52,731 nt of DNA from Antribacter soli (GCF_021568775.1 NZ_JAKGSG010000028.1:1-52731); one strand, 5' to 3'; positions 1 through 9,161 are shown, counted from the first letter of the stretch. The notes: generated by a model from the letters alone, not told the origin. Numbers and translations: made by a program.

Positions 1-115
1 GCGCACCCCGCCGGGGCGGTCGCGCCCGCCGGCCCGCCGGCGGGGGGGTTTGCCCCCCCCCCCCCCCGCGGCGCCGCTCAGCGCGGCGGCAGAGACTCCG
101 CGTTTCCATCCCGCC
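1..115. other. Window edge with C homopolymer, no gene seen
   Basis: The first 115 bases have no supportable gene. They are extremely GC-rich and include a run of 15 C at 53-67 right after a short G run. The far end of the window has a similar pair of G and C runs. I read this as a low-quality contig edge, not as biology. Confidence 0.5.
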
Positions 116-643
116 CTATGTGCGCGCCGGATGGTCGACGGGCTGGTCCTCCGCGACGGCGCGCAGCAGCTGCAGCAGCAGGGCCCGCTCGACCGGGGTG
201 AGGCGCTCGAGGCGCCCTGCAGCACCCGCCCGGCGCCGCGACCAGAGGTCTTCGAGCACCTCGTGGCCGGCGTCCGTGAGCTCCAGCAGGCGCGCCCGCC
301 TGTCCGACGGGTCGGGTACGCGACGCACGTACCCGTCCGCCTCCGCCTGGTCCACCTTGCTCGTGACGGACCGCGGCGCGAGCTCCATCGCCGCCGCCAC
401 GTCCGCGGCGCGCACCGGTCCCGACGCGTGGGCCAGGAAGCGCAGGAGGCGCACCTGGCCGGGCGTGGTGCCGGGCGGCTCGGCGCAGTCGGCGACGGCC
501 TCGCGGCGCATCCGGCGCGAGGCCGTGTGCAGCAGCTCGAGCAGCTCGGCCGCGTCGTCCCGTGCCACGCCGCCTGCACCGGGCTGCCCGTCATGCTCCG
601 GGCGACCGGGGTGCCCGCCGCCCTGCTCCGCCCGGCTCGTCAT
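116..643 (-). CDS. MarR family transcriptional regulator
   Basis: A 175-residue winged-helix regulator, probably a repressor of the divergent ABC exporter that starts 115 bases away. The helix-turn-helix lies at about residues 79-103. The wing at about 104-122 carries the DRRAR signature (114-118) typical of MarR proteins. The first 30 residues are Gly/Pro/His-rich and likely disordered. The start is chosen because a TAGGGT hexamer (651-656, minus strand) stands 7 nt before the ATG, which fits a leaderless transcript. The shared upstream region contains an inverted repeat over the exporter's promoter, so autoregulation and control of the exporter by a small ligand are likely. The ligand is unknown. 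Confidence 0.88.
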   Translation of the reverse strand: MTSRAEQGGGHPGRPEHDGQPGAGGVARDDAAELLELLHTASRRMRREAVADCAEPPGTTPGQVRLLRFLAHASGPVRAADVAAAMELAPRSVTSKVDQAEADGYVRRVPDPSDRRARLLELTDAGHEVLEDLWSRRRAGAAGRLERLTPVERALLLQLLRAVAEDQPVDHPART

Positions 644-650
644 GCGTCAC

Positions 651-656
651 ACCCTA
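651..656 (-). promoter_or_regulatory. Putative -10 element of the MarR gene (leaderless)
   Basis: TAGGGT on the minus strand ends 7 nt before the ATG at 643. A TAnnnT hexamer at this spacing places the transcription start at or next to the start codon. Confidence 0.45.
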
Positions 657-662
657 CCATTC

Positions 663-695
663 TTGTGAGCCAGGCACATGATGAGTTATGCTCAC
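663..695 (+). promoter_or_regulatory. Exporter promoter with overlapping inverted repeats (candidate MarR operator)
   Basis: TTGTGA (663-668) and TATGCT (687-692) are separated by 18 nt and make a sigma-70-like promoter for the exporter. Two nested symmetries overlap it: GTGAGC (665-670) with GCTCAC (690-695), and the tighter TGAG-n5-CTCA (682-694) lying across the -10. A repressor bound there would block the promoter. The regulator encoded next door is the obvious candidate; this is inference. Confidence 0.5.
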
Positions 696-758
696 TATCG
701 GCCCTGGCGCACCGCCGCCCGGGCGACCATCCTTCTCCCCACGCTCGGGAGGTACCGC

Positions 759-2756
759 ATGAGCATGCAACACATGACCGGAGGCGGTCGGGGCGGCGGC
801 ATGGGCGGGGGCGGCACGATGCGGCTGTTCACCCAGGACTCGTCCGTCACCGACCATCATCTCGGCCGCAGCACCCTGCGGCGCATCCTCACCTTCGCGC
901 GCCCCTATCGCGCGCGTCTCGCCTTCTTCCTGGTCCTGCTGGCGCTCGACGCCGCGGCCGGGGCTGCCACCCCACTCCTCTTCAAGTACCTCATCGACGA
1001 CGGCATCGCCCAGGGCGACGGCCGGCTCGTCATGCTCCTGGCGGGCGGCGCCGCCGCGCTCGCCCTCGTCTCGGCCGGCCTGTCGGTCGCCGAGCGCTGG
1101 GTCTCGTCCCAGGTCGGCGAGGGCCTGATCCTCGACCTGCGCACCGCGGTCTTCGACCACGTGCAGCGCATGCCGCTCGCGTTCTTCTCGCGCGCCCGCA
1201 CCGGCGCCCTGGTGCAGCGCCTCAACGGCGACGTGCTCGGAGCCCAGCGCGCGTTCACGAGCACCCTCCAGACCGTCGTCTCCAACGCGCTGACCATCGT
1301 GTTCACGCTCGCCGCGATGTTCTCGATGTCGTGGCAGCTCACGCTCCTGTCGCTCGTGCTGGTGCCGGTCTTCGTGCTGCCGGCGCGCTGGTTCGGGCGC
1401 CGGCTGGCCGCACTCACGCGCCGCGGCTACGAGCTCAACGCCGACCTCGGCCAGCTGATGAACGAGCGGTTCAACGTCGCCGGCGCCCACCTGGTCAAGG
1501 TGTTCGGCGACCCGGCACGCGAGTCCGAGCAGTACGCCGGTCACGCCCGCGCCCTGCGTGACCTCGGTGTCCGCACCGCCCTGCTCTCGACGTGGTTCCG
1601 CGTGGGGCTCACGACCGTCGCGTCGCTCGCGGTCGCGACCGTCTACGGCCTCGGCGGCCTCCAGGCGATCGGGGGCACGCTCACCGTGGGCGTGGTCGTC
1701 GCTCTCACCGCCTACCTCGGCCGCCTGTACGGCCCGCTCACGGCCATGTCGAACGTCCAGGTGGACGTCATGACCGCCTTGGTCAGCTTCGAGCGCGTCC
1801 TCGAGGTGCTCGACCTGGAGCCAACCGTCGCAGAAAAGCCTGGCGCGGCGGACCTGCGCCCTGCGGTGGCAGAGCAGGGCGCGAGCGTCGAGCTGGACGG
1901 CGTCGTCTTCCGGTACCCGGGTGCGGACGAGGTCTCGCTCGCGTCGCTCGAGTCGGTCGCGACCCTGCGGCACGACCCCACGGCGGACACCCTGCGCGGG
2001 GTCTCGTTCACGGTCCCGGCCGGCGCCATGGTCGCGCTCGTCGGCCCGTCGGGAGCCGGCAAGACCACGGTCTCCCAGCTCGTGACCCGGATGTACGACC
2101 CGACCGAGGGAACGGTCCGCATCGCGGGCCAGGACCTGCGCGACGTCACCTCCGCCTCGCTGCGGGACACGGTGGGCGTCGTCTCGCAGGAGGCACACCT
2201 GTTCCACGACAGCGTCGGCGCCAACCTGCGCTACGTGCGCCCCGACGCAACCGACGCGGAGCTCGAGCGGGCGCTGCGTCAGGCCCGCATCTGGGGCCTC
2301 GTGACGTCGCTCCCCGAGGGCCTCGACACGGTCGTGGGCGACCGCGGCTACCGCCTCTCGGGCGGCGAGCGTCAGCGCCTCGCCATCGCCCGGCTCCTGC
2401 TCAGGGCACCTGACGTCGTGGTGCTCGACGAGGCCACCGCCCACCTGGACTCCGAGTCCGAGGCCGCCGTGCAGGAGGCCCTGGACCACGCCCTCGCCGG
2501 GCGAACGTCCCTCGTCATCGCGCACCGCCTCTCGACGGTCCGCGCCGCGGACCTGATCGTGGTGCTCGACGACGGGGTCGTGGCCGAGCAGGGCACGCAC
2601 GCCCAGCTTCTGGCGAGGGACGGTCTCTACGCGGACCTGTACCGCACCCAGTTCGCAGACCGGTCGTCCGATGCGGACGGTGGGGAGGGTGCGGAGGACG
2701 CGGGCGTGGCCGCCGACCGCAAGCCCACGGCCACGCCCGAGCCGACGATCGTCTGA
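759..2756 (+). CDS. ABC exporter, fused membrane and ATPase domains
   Basis: A 665-residue half-transporter of the multidrug/lipid export type that should act as a homodimer in the membrane. After a Met/Gly-rich N-terminus come six membrane helices (about residues 45-350), then the nucleotide-binding domain. The latter has Walker A GPSGAGKTT (~428), Q-loop SQEAHLF, signature LSGGERQ (~532), Walker B VVVLDEATAHLD (~553) and H-loop AHRLST (~586), so all catalytic residues are intact. I place the start at 759 because a GGGAGG ribosome site lies just before it; an in-frame ATG at 678 overlaps the promoter. The divergent MarR gene suggests drug- or metabolite-inducible expression. Substrate unknown. 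Confidence 0.88.
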   Translation: MSMQHMTGGGRGGGMGGGGTMRLFTQDSSVTDHHLGRSTLRRILTFARPYRARLAFFLVLLALDAAAGAATPLLFKYLIDDGIAQGDGRLVMLLAGGAAALALVSAGLSVAERWVSSQVGEGLILDLRTAVFDHVQRMPLAFFSRARTGALVQRLNGDVLGAQRAFTSTLQTVVSNALTIVFTLAAMFSMSWQLTLLSLVLVPVFVLPARWFGRRLAALTRRGYELNADLGQLMNERFNVAGAHLVKVFGDPARESEQYAGHARALRDLGVRTALLSTWFRVGLTTVASLAVATVYGLGGLQAIGGTLTVGVVVALTAYLGRLYGPLTAMSNVQVDVMTALVSFERVLEVLDLEPTVAEKPGAADLRPAVAEQGASVELDGVVFRYPGADEVSLASLESVATLRHDPTADTLRGVSFTVPAGAMVALVGPSGAGKTTVSQLVTRMYDPTEGTVRIAGQDLRDVTSASLRDTVGVVSQEAHLFHDSVGANLRYVRPDATDAELERALRQARIWGLVTSLPEGLDTVVGDRGYRLSGGERQRLAIARLLLRAPDVVVLDEATAHLDSESEAAVQEALDHALAGRTSLVIAHRLSTVRAADLIVVLDDGVVAEQGTHAQLLARDGLYADLYRTQFADRSSDADGGEGAEDAGVAADRKPTATPEPTIV

Positions 2757-2758
2757 CG

Positions 2759-2782
2759 CCGCCCCGGGCGCAGCCGGGGCGG
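2759..2782 (+). terminator. Hairpin after the ABC exporter
   Basis: A perfect 9-bp GC stem (2759-2767 with 2774-2782) with a 6-nt loop begins 2 bases after the stop codon. It lies in the 110-base gap between two convergent genes. No U-tract follows. Confidence 0.55.
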
Positions 2783-2866
2783 GCTGGCGCCGGCCCCCCG
2801 CAACCCCGGCGCGGCCGCGGGCGAGCGCCCGGCCCTCGCCGCCGTGCACGACCGCCCGAGCAACGC

Positions 2867-3424
2867 TCAGACGAACCGCCCCAGGTGGATCCCGGCGAGC
2901 GCGAGCGCTGCGATGGTCTCCCCGTCGCGGATCCCGCCGGCGGCGACCAGACCGAGCGCGTCCGCGAACGGCACCCACCGCACGTCGGCGATGCCTTCCT
3001 CCTCCTGGGTGGCGGCCACCGCGCCCGCGGGCATCACGGCGGGGCGCAGCCCGCGCGCCAGGAACACGTGCTCGGGCGCCACGGCGATCCCGTTCAGCGC
3101 CTCCATCCGGCCGACGGGCGCCCACTCGGCGGCCTCCAGCCCCGTCTCCTCGAGCAGCTCACGCCGCGCGGCCTCGACGGGCTCCTGGCCGTCGGTCCCG
3201 CCGGCGGGCACCTCCACCGAGCCGGGACCGGTCGTGTAGCGGTCGACCGTCACGAGCAGCACGCGGTCGTCGTCGTCCAGCGCCACCACGAACACCGATG
3301 GCTGCCGCAGCTCCAGCACGCCGTAGACGCCCGCACCGCCGTCGGGCCGGGTCACGGCGTCTTCCCGCACCCGGATCCAGGGGTTCTCGTAGGCGGTGCG
3401 GCTGCTGCGCGTGTTCCAGGACAT
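2867..3424 (-). CDS. Nudix hydrolase, ADP-ribose pyrophosphatase type
   Basis: A 185-residue Nudix protein that probably hydrolyses ADP-ribose or a related nucleoside diphosphate. The Nudix box spans about residues 74-96 and includes RELLEETGL, the metal-binding helix. The stretch between the first box Glu and REL is one residue shorter than the textbook spacing. Upstream, VPAGG matches ADP-ribose pyrophosphatases. An in-frame extension of 22 residues would run through a strong terminator hairpin, so I start at MSWNTRSS. A TACGAT hexamer (3432-3437, minus strand) lies 7 nt before this ATG, consistent with a leaderless mRNA. Convergent with the ABC exporter; separate from rpsA. Confidence 0.85.
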   Translation of the reverse strand: MSWNTRSSRTAYENPWIRVREDAVTRPDGGAGVYGVLELRQPSVFVVALDDDDRVLLVTVDRYTTGPGSVEVPAGGTDGQEPVEAARRELLEETGLEAAEWAPVGRMEALNGIAVAPEHVFLARGLRPAVMPAGAVAATQEEEGIADVRWVPFADALGLVAAGGIRDGETIAALALAGIHLGRFV

Positions 3425-3446
3425 GGCAGGAATCGTAGGCGCGAGA

Positions 3447-3478
3447 ACGGCCCGCCACCCCGAGGGGTGGCGGGCCGT
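3447..3478 (-). terminator. Strong hairpin terminator of rpsA
   Basis: A perfect inverted repeat (3447-3460 pairing with 3465-3478, 4-nt loop) lies about 55 nt after the rpsA stop and just before the Nudix gene's -10 element. No long U-tract follows, as is usual for hairpin terminators in GC-rich actinobacteria. Confidence 0.7.
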
Positions 3479-3532
3479 CGTGTCGGTCATGGCCTGCGGC
3501 GGTCAGACCGCCGCAGGCCAGACATCACCAGC

Positions 3533-5011
3533 TCAGTTGCCGGTGAGCTTCTCGCGCAGAGCGGCGAGCGCCTCGTCCGAGGCCAGCGTGCCGGTCGCCT
3601 CCTGGGCCGGAGCCGAGGAGTACGTCGTGGCACCGCCGTTGCCGCCACCGGCGGCCGGGGCGTCGCCCGAGGCCTCCGAGTCGGCCGTGAGCGCCTCGGC
3701 GACCTGCTTGCGGTGCGCGGTCCAGCGCTCGTGCGCCTTCGCGTACTCCGCCTCCCACGACTCGCGCTGGGTCTCGAAGCCCTCGAGCCACTCGTTGGTC
3801 TCCGGGTCGAAGCCCTCGGGGTACTTGTAGTTGCCCTGGTCGTCGTACTCCGCCGCCATGCCGTACAGCGCGGGGTCGAAGTCCTCGGACTCGGGGTCGA
3901 CGCCCTCGTTGGCCTGCTTGAGCGACAGCGAGATGCGGCGACGCTCGAGGTCGATGTCGATGACCTTGACGAACACCTCGGCACCCACGGTGACGACCTG
4001 CTCGGGCAGCTCGACGTGGCGCACGGCCAGCTCGGAGATGTGCACCAGACCCTCGATGCCGTCCTCGACGCGCACGAACGCACCGAACGGGACGAGCTTC
4101 GTGACCTTGCCGGGCACGACCTGGCCGATGGCGTGCGTCCGGGCGAACGTCTGCCACGGGTCCTCCTGCGTCGCCTTCAGCGACAGGGAGACACGCTCGC
4201 GGTCGAAGTCGACGTCGAGAACCTCGACCGTGACCTCCTGGCCCACCTCGACGACCTCGGAGGGGTGGTCGATGTGCTTCCAGGACAGCTCGGACACGTG
4301 GACGAGACCGTCGACGCCGCCGAGGTCCACGAACGCACCGAAGTTGACGATCGAGGAGACGACACCGGGGCGGACCTGGCCCTTCTGCAGCGTCTGCAGG
4401 AAGGTGGAACGGACCTCGGACTGCGTCTGCTCGAGCCACGCGCGGCGGGACAGCACCACGTTGTTGCGGTTCTTGTCGAGCTCGATGATCTTGGCCTCGA
4501 TCTCCTTGCCGACGTACGGCTGGAGGTCGCGGACTCGACGCATCTCCACGAGGGACGCCGGGAGGAAGCCGCGGAGGCCGATGTCGAGGATGAGGCCACC
4601 CTTGACGACCTCGATGACGGTGCCGGTGACGACGCCGTCCTCTTCCTTGATCTTCTCGATCGTGCCCCAGGCACGCTCGTACTGAGCGCGCTTCTTGGAC
4701 AGGATCAGACGACCCTCCTTGTCCTCCTTCTGGAGAACCAGGGCCTCGACGGCGTCGCCGACGGCGACGACCTCGCCGGGGTCGACGTCGTGCTTGATGG
4801 AGAGCTCCCGGGACGGGATGACACCCTCGGTCTTGTAACCGATGTCGAGAAGGACCTCGTCACGGTCCACCTTGACGATCGTGCCCTCGACGATGTCACC
4901 ATCGTTGAAGTACTTGATGGTGGCGTCGACAGCAGCAAGGAAGTCCTCCTCGGTGCCGATGTCGTTGACGGCAACCTGGGGTGCGGACTTCGCAGGGGTG
5001 GAGATGGTCAT
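3533..5011 (-). CDS. rpsA: 30S ribosomal protein S1
   Basis: Ribosomal protein S1, 492 residues, which binds mRNA on the 30S subunit. Four S1 (OB-fold) RNA-binding repeats are visible at about residues 38-106, 125-190, 211-280 and 296-366. The last two carry the most canonical pattern (FGAFVDLGGVDGLVHVSEL; FGAFVRVEDGIEGLVHISEL). Four repeats instead of six is usual for Actinobacteria. A Tyr/Trp/Glu-rich linker and a Gly/Ser/Ala-rich tail follow. I start at MTISTPAK; an in-frame ATG 96 bases upstream lacks support. The 286-base region upstream (5012-5297) holds no gene I can support and presumably contains the promoter and 5' leader. Confidence 0.95.
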   Translation of the reverse strand: MTISTPAKSAPQVAVNDIGTEEDFLAAVDATIKYFNDGDIVEGTIVKVDRDEVLLDIGYKTEGVIPSRELSIKHDVDPGEVVAVGDAVEALVLQKEDKEGRLILSKKRAQYERAWGTIEKIKEEDGVVTGTVIEVVKGGLILDIGLRGFLPASLVEMRRVRDLQPYVGKEIEAKIIELDKNRNNVVLSRRAWLEQTQSEVRSTFLQTLQKGQVRPGVVSSIVNFGAFVDLGGVDGLVHVSELSWKHIDHPSEVVEVGQEVTVEVLDVDFDRERVSLSLKATQEDPWQTFARTHAIGQVVPGKVTKLVPFGAFVRVEDGIEGLVHISELAVRHVELPEQVVTVGAEVFVKVIDIDLERRRISLSLKQANEGVDPESEDFDPALYGMAAEYDDQGNYKYPEGFDPETNEWLEGFETQRESWEAEYAKAHERWTAHRKQVAEALTADSEASGDAPAAGGGNGGATTYSSAPAQEATGTLASDEALAALREKLTGN

Positions 5012-5297
5012 TGAGTTCGATGCTCCGATGCGGACAGGGCGTAGTGCGGACAGGGTCGTGGCGAGTACGCTGCGGCTCGACGACGTCCGAGGACGAGAAG
5101 GCCCCACGGCCGACGGCTTCCAGGAGACTGGGCCACCAGCCGGCGAGATGCCGGGATGACGGGATCGCGCGGGCGCACTGCACCGCGGAACATCCTACCG
5201 AGACGGCGTGTCGTGGGTCAACGCGAGCGAGCCCGGCCCGGCGAGCCGCCGGACCCACCGGCCCCCTGCAGAGCGGCAGGTCACCGGCAGGCCCGCG

Positions 5298-7124
5298 TCA
5301 GACCGCCAGATCCAGGTCCCGGCCGGGGATCGCGTCGAGCAGCGCACGGGTGTAGTCGGTCTGGGGTGTGTCGAACACCTCGTCCACCGTGCCCTCCTCG
5401 ACGAGCCGCCCGGCCTGCATGACGATCACCCGGTCGGCGATCTGCCGCACCACGGCCAGGTCGTGGGTGATGAAGAGGTAGGTGAGGCCCAGGTCCTCCT
5501 GCAGCTGCGCGAGCAACCGCAGGATCTGAGCCTGGACCACGACGTCGAGCGCCGAGACGGCCTCGTCGCACACGACCAGCTCGGGCGACAGGGCCAGGGC
5601 GCGCGCGATCGCGACGCGCTGGCGCTGCCCGCCGGACAGCTCCGACGGGAACCGCCGCAGCACCCCCTTGCCGAGCGCCACCTGCTCCGCGAGCTCCTCG
5701 ACGCGCGCACGGCGCTCCGCGGGATCGCCGTAACCGTGCGCGCGCAGCGGCTCCTCGATCGCCCGGTACACCGAGTACAGCGGGTCGAGCGACGAATAGG
5801 GGTCCTGGAACACGGGCTGCACGCGCCGCCGGTACGCGATGCGCGACCGGTGGTCGTGCCCGCCGGCGGGCGCCCCGTCGAACTCGATCGTGCCCGACGT
5901 CGGCTTCTCGATGTCGAGGATCATCCGCGCCAGGGTGGACTTGCCCGAGCCGGACTCCCCCACCACCGCGACGGTGCCGCCGCGCGGCACGTCCAGGCTC
6001 ACGCCCTCCACAGCGGTGAAGTCGCGTCCCCGGGACAGCAGCCCGTTGCCGCGGATGCGGAAGACCTTCGTGACGTCGCGCACCTGCACCAGCGCCGCCG
6101 TCGTGGGCTCGTCCGGGTTCCCGGACGCAGTGCCGTCGTCGGACGAGCCGGTCTCGGCCGAGGGGGCGAGAAGGGCCTCCTCGAGCACCTCCTCGAGGCC
6201 GCGCTCGCGCGCGATCTCGATCCGGCGCGACGCGAGCGACGGCGCGGCCGCCATGAGGCGCTTGGTGTACTCGTGCTGCGGCTCGGTCAGGACCCGGCGG
6301 GCGGGTCCCTGCTCGACGATCTCGCCGCGGTACATGACCACGACGACGTCGGCACGCTCGGCGGCGAGGCCGAGGTCGTGCGTGATGAGGAGCACCGCCG
6401 TCCCGAGGTCCCGGGTCAGGCCCGCGAGCTGGTCGAGGATGCCCCGCTGGACGGTGACGTCGAGCGCGGAGGTCGGCTCGTCCGCGACGAGCAGCGCCGG
6501 CCGCGCCGACAGGCCCATCGCGATGAGCGCGCGCTGGCGCATGCCGCCCGAGAACTCGTGGGGGTACTGGGAGGCGCGGCGGGCGGCGTCGGGCAGCCCG
6601 ACCTCCTGGAGGAGCTCGACGGTACGGGCCCGGGCTGTGCGGAGCGTCCGCACGCCGTTGTCGATCAGGCCCTCGTCGATCTGGCGGCCGATGCGCATGA
6701 CCGGGTCCAGGTTCGTCATCGGGTCCTGCGGCACGAGGCCGAGCTCCGTCCCGCGCAGCTGCGCCATGCGCTGCGCGCCGGCCGCCCCCAGGTCCTCGCC
6801 CTTGAACCAGATGTGGCCCTGCGCCACGGCGCCGTTGCTCGCCAGGAGCCCGAGCACTGCCATCGCGAGGGTCGTCTTGCCCGAGCCGGACTCGCCGACG
6901 ATCGCCACGGTCTGCCCGCGCCGGACCTCCACGTTCGCCCCGGTCACAGCGCGTGCGGCACCGGACTCCGTGCGGAAGTCGACGGCAAGGTCCTCGACGC
7001 GCAGGACGACGTCGTCGTCGGCCGGCACCGCCGTGGCGGCCACGGCGATCTCCTTCTCGGGCGCGGGCGTCTCGGTCACGGCGGCCTCCGGGCGGTCGGG
7101 CTGGTCGGTGCTGTGCTGCGTCAT
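5298..7124 (-). CDS. Peptide/nickel-type ABC importer, fused double ATPase
   Basis: A 608-residue cytoplasmic ATPase that fuses the two subunits (DppD- and DppF-like) of an oligopeptide/dipeptide importer. Half 1 has Walker A GESGSGKT (77-84), signature FSGGMRQ and Walker B LLVADEPTSALD. Half 2 has Walker A GESGSGKS (~388), signature LSGGQRQ and Walker B LVVCDEAVSALD. The first 40 residues are a Thr/Pro/Glu-rich extension. The ATG overlaps the stop of the upstream permease gene by 4 bases (ATGA), so translation is coupled. It is the last gene of the operon. The second half has Ala-Val instead of Pro-Thr after the catalytic Glu, a mild departure. Substrate is inferred from family only. Confidence 0.9.
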   Translation of the reverse strand: MTQHSTDQPDRPEAAVTETPAPEKEIAVAATAVPADDDVVLRVEDLAVDFRTESGAARAVTGANVEVRRGQTVAIVGESGSGKTTLAMAVLGLLASNGAVAQGHIWFKGEDLGAAGAQRMAQLRGTELGLVPQDPMTNLDPVMRIGRQIDEGLIDNGVRTLRTARARTVELLQEVGLPDAARRASQYPHEFSGGMRQRALIAMGLSARPALLVADEPTSALDVTVQRGILDQLAGLTRDLGTAVLLITHDLGLAAERADVVVVMYRGEIVEQGPARRVLTEPQHEYTKRLMAAAPSLASRRIEIARERGLEEVLEEALLAPSAETGSSDDGTASGNPDEPTTAALVQVRDVTKVFRIRGNGLLSRGRDFTAVEGVSLDVPRGGTVAVVGESGSGKSTLARMILDIEKPTSGTIEFDGAPAGGHDHRSRIAYRRRVQPVFQDPYSSLDPLYSVYRAIEEPLRAHGYGDPAERRARVEELAEQVALGKGVLRRFPSELSGGQRQRVAIARALALSPELVVCDEAVSALDVVVQAQILRLLAQLQEDLGLTYLFITHDLAVVRQIADRVIVMQAGRLVEEGTVDEVFDTPQTDYTRALLDAIPGRDLDLAV

Positions 7125-8095
7125 CGGCGGGTCCTGTTCCGCGGGTCGAGGGCCTCGCGCAGGCTCTCGCCGACGAGCGTGAAGCCGAGAGCGGTGATCG
7201 CGATGCAGATGCCGGGCAGGATCGCCAGGCGCGGCGCGACCGCGAGCTCCTGCTGGGCGGCGGTGAGCATGCGGCCCCACTCCGCCGTGGACGGCTCTCC
7301 GCCACCCAGGCCGAGGAAGGACAGCGCGGCCGCCTCGATGACCGCGGTGGCGAGCGTCAACGTGGCCTGCACGATGACCGGGCCGACGCTGTTCGGCAGC
7401 ACGTGGCTCATCGTCACCGAGCGCCGGGTCAGGCCGAGCGCGCTCGCCGCGAGCACGTAGTCCTGGCCCCGCTGGGCCAGCATCGAGCCACGCAGCAGGC
7501 GGGCGAAGATCGGCACCTGGACGACGGCGATGGCCACGATCACCGACCAGGGCGTCTGCCCCGCGATCGCGGCGATGGACACCGCCAGGAGCAGCGACGG
7601 GACGGACAGCATGAGGTCCACGAGGCGCATCGCGGAGACGTCGACCCAGCCGCCGAACCAGCCGGCGACCAGGCCGAGCAGGACGCCGCCGGCCAGGCCG
7701 AGCAGGGTGGACAGCACGCCCACCAGCAGCGAGGCGCGCGCACCCCAGATGAGCTTGCTCAGCACGTCGCCGCCGTAACGGTCCAGCCCGAGCGGGTAGT
7801 CGGCCGACGGGCCGGGGATCTGCGTCGGTCGGATCTCGCCGCGGCCGGGCAGCTCGTGCGGGCCGAACGGCGCGAGCAGCGGCGCGAGCAGCGCGACCAG
7901 GAGGAAGAGCGCGACGATGACGAAGCCGGCGATCGCAACGGGGTTCTTCCGGAGCGTGCGCCATGCGCGGGCCCAGACGCCCTCGCCGGCGGTGTCGCGG
8001 CCGGCCGGGTCGGTGCCGTCGCCGTGGATGCTGGCGGGGGCGTGGAGCGGCGCCGTCGGGGCGCCGTCGATCGGGGGGAGCTCGTTGGCGCTCAC
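7121..8095 (-). CDS. ABC importer permease, DppC/OppC-like
   Basis: A 324-residue inner-membrane permease. An N-terminal soluble stretch of about 45 residues precedes the first helix (NPVAIAGFVIVALFLLVALL). After a periplasmic-side loop come five more helices. The cytoplasmic EAA-type coupling loop reads LAASALGLTRRSVTMSHVLP, and LSFLGLG near the C-terminus is typical for DppC. I use a GTG start at 8095 that overlaps the stop of the upstream permease gene (GTGA, 8092-8095). Its own stop overlaps the ATPase start. With its neighbours it forms a heterodimeric channel for peptides or similar solutes. Confidence 0.92.
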   Translation of the reverse strand: MSANELPPIDGAPTAPLHAPASIHGDGTDPAGRDTAGEGVWARAWRTLRKNPVAIAGFVIVALFLLVALLAPLLAPFGPHELPGRGEIRPTQIPGPSADYPLGLDRYGGDVLSKLIWGARASLLVGVLSTLLGLAGGVLLGLVAGWFGGWVDVSAMRLVDLMLSVPSLLLAVSIAAIAGQTPWSVIVAIAVVQVPIFARLLRGSMLAQRGQDYVLAASALGLTRRSVTMSHVLPNSVGPVIVQATLTLATAVIEAAALSFLGLGGGEPSTAEWGRMLTAAQQELAVAPRLAILPGICIAITALGFTLVGESLREALDPRNRTRR

Positions 8096-9099
8096 TGCTG
8101 CCTCCTCAGCCGCGGGTCGATCAGCCCGTACGACACGTCGACGATCAGGTTCACGAGGGCATAGACGACCGCGATGAGCAGGACGAAGCCCTGCAGGACG
8201 GGGTAGTCGGCGTTGAAGACGGCCTGCGCGAGGAAGCTGCCGATGCCGCTGAACGCGAACACGGTCTCGGTGAGCACCGCGCCGGAGAGCAGCAGGCCCA
8301 CCTGGAGGCCGATCGTGGTGAGGACGGGGAGCATGGCGTTGCGCAGGATGTGGTCCCCGCGCAGGCGCGCGGCCGTGATGCCCTTGGCTCGGGCCGTGCG
8401 TACGTAGTCCGCGTTCTGCACCTCGGACACGGCGGCGCGGGTCATGCGCGCCACGATCGCCAGCGGGATCGACCCCAGGGCGATGCCGGGCAGGACCAGG
8501 TGTACCAGGGCGTCCCAGGCCGCGTCCCACTCGGCGGTGAGCAGGCCGTCCAGGACGTAGAAGTTCGTGGGGTGGGTGGCGACCATCGTCGTCGACTGGC
8601 GCCCCGCCGACGGGAACCAGCCCAGCTCGACGGCGAACAGGTACTTGAGGATGAACGCGAGGAAGAAGACCGGCACGGTCACGCCCACCAGGGACACGAC
8701 GACGGACGCGTGGTCCACGACCGAGCCCGCGCGGCGCGCCGCGACGTAGCCCAGCGGGATGCCGATGCCGATCGCGAAGACCAGGGCCACGACGGTCAGC
8801 TCCATCGTGGCCGGGAAACGGACGAGGAACTCCTCCACGACCGGGCGTCCGGTCCGCAGCGAGGTGCCGAGGTCACCCTGCAGAAGCTGGCCGAGGTACT
8901 TGCCGTACTGGACCCAGACTGGCTGGTCCAGCCCCATCTCGGCCTCGATCGCGGCGGCGGCCTCCGGGGTGTAACGCTCGCCGAGCATGGCCGTGACCGG
9001 CCCTCCGGGCAGAGCCCGGACCCAGGCGAACAGGAGCACTGACAGCCCCAGGAGCAGCGGTATCAAGAGCAGCAGCCGCTGCACGACAAGTCTGAGCAT
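8092..9099 (-). CDS. ABC importer permease, DppB/OppB-like
   Basis: A 335-residue membrane permease that pairs with the DppC-like protein. It begins with the canonical MLRLVVQRLLLLIPLLLGLS helix and keeps the DppB features: a long loop with MGLDQPVWVQYGKYL and a C-terminal coupling helix VRTARAKGITAARLRGDHIL. An AGAGG ribosome site precedes the chosen ATG. A further 26 in-frame codons upstream look non-coding. The gap to the binding-protein gene (188 bases) carries two stable hairpins. Confidence 0.92.
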   Translation of the reverse strand: MLRLVVQRLLLLIPLLLGLSVLLFAWVRALPGGPVTAMLGERYTPEAAAAIEAEMGLDQPVWVQYGKYLGQLLQGDLGTSLRTGRPVVEEFLVRFPATMELTVVALVFAIGIGIPLGYVAARRAGSVVDHASVVVSLVGVTVPVFFLAFILKYLFAVELGWFPSAGRQSTTMVATHPTNFYVLDGLLTAEWDAAWDALVHLVLPGIALGSIPLAIVARMTRAAVSEVQNADYVRTARAKGITAARLRGDHILRNAMLPVLTTIGLQVGLLLSGAVLTETVFAFSGIGSFLAQAVFNADYPVLQGFVLLIAVVYALVNLIVDVSYGLIDPRLRRQQ

Positions 9100-9161
9100 G
9101 GACGAACCTCTGGTAAGCGGGGGGCCTGGGTCGCAGGCGCCGCCGGCCGGACGGGAACAGC

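Noticed and set aside
2885-5014. A 709-residue plus-strand open frame over the Nudix gene and rpsA
   Set aside because: It is low-complexity Asp/Leu/Val/Arg and covers two clear genes on the opposite strand.
5298-7964. An 888-residue extended importer ATPase
   Set aside because: The first 280 residues run through the DppC-like gene in another frame and have no domain character; the ATG at 7124 fits the four-base overlap.
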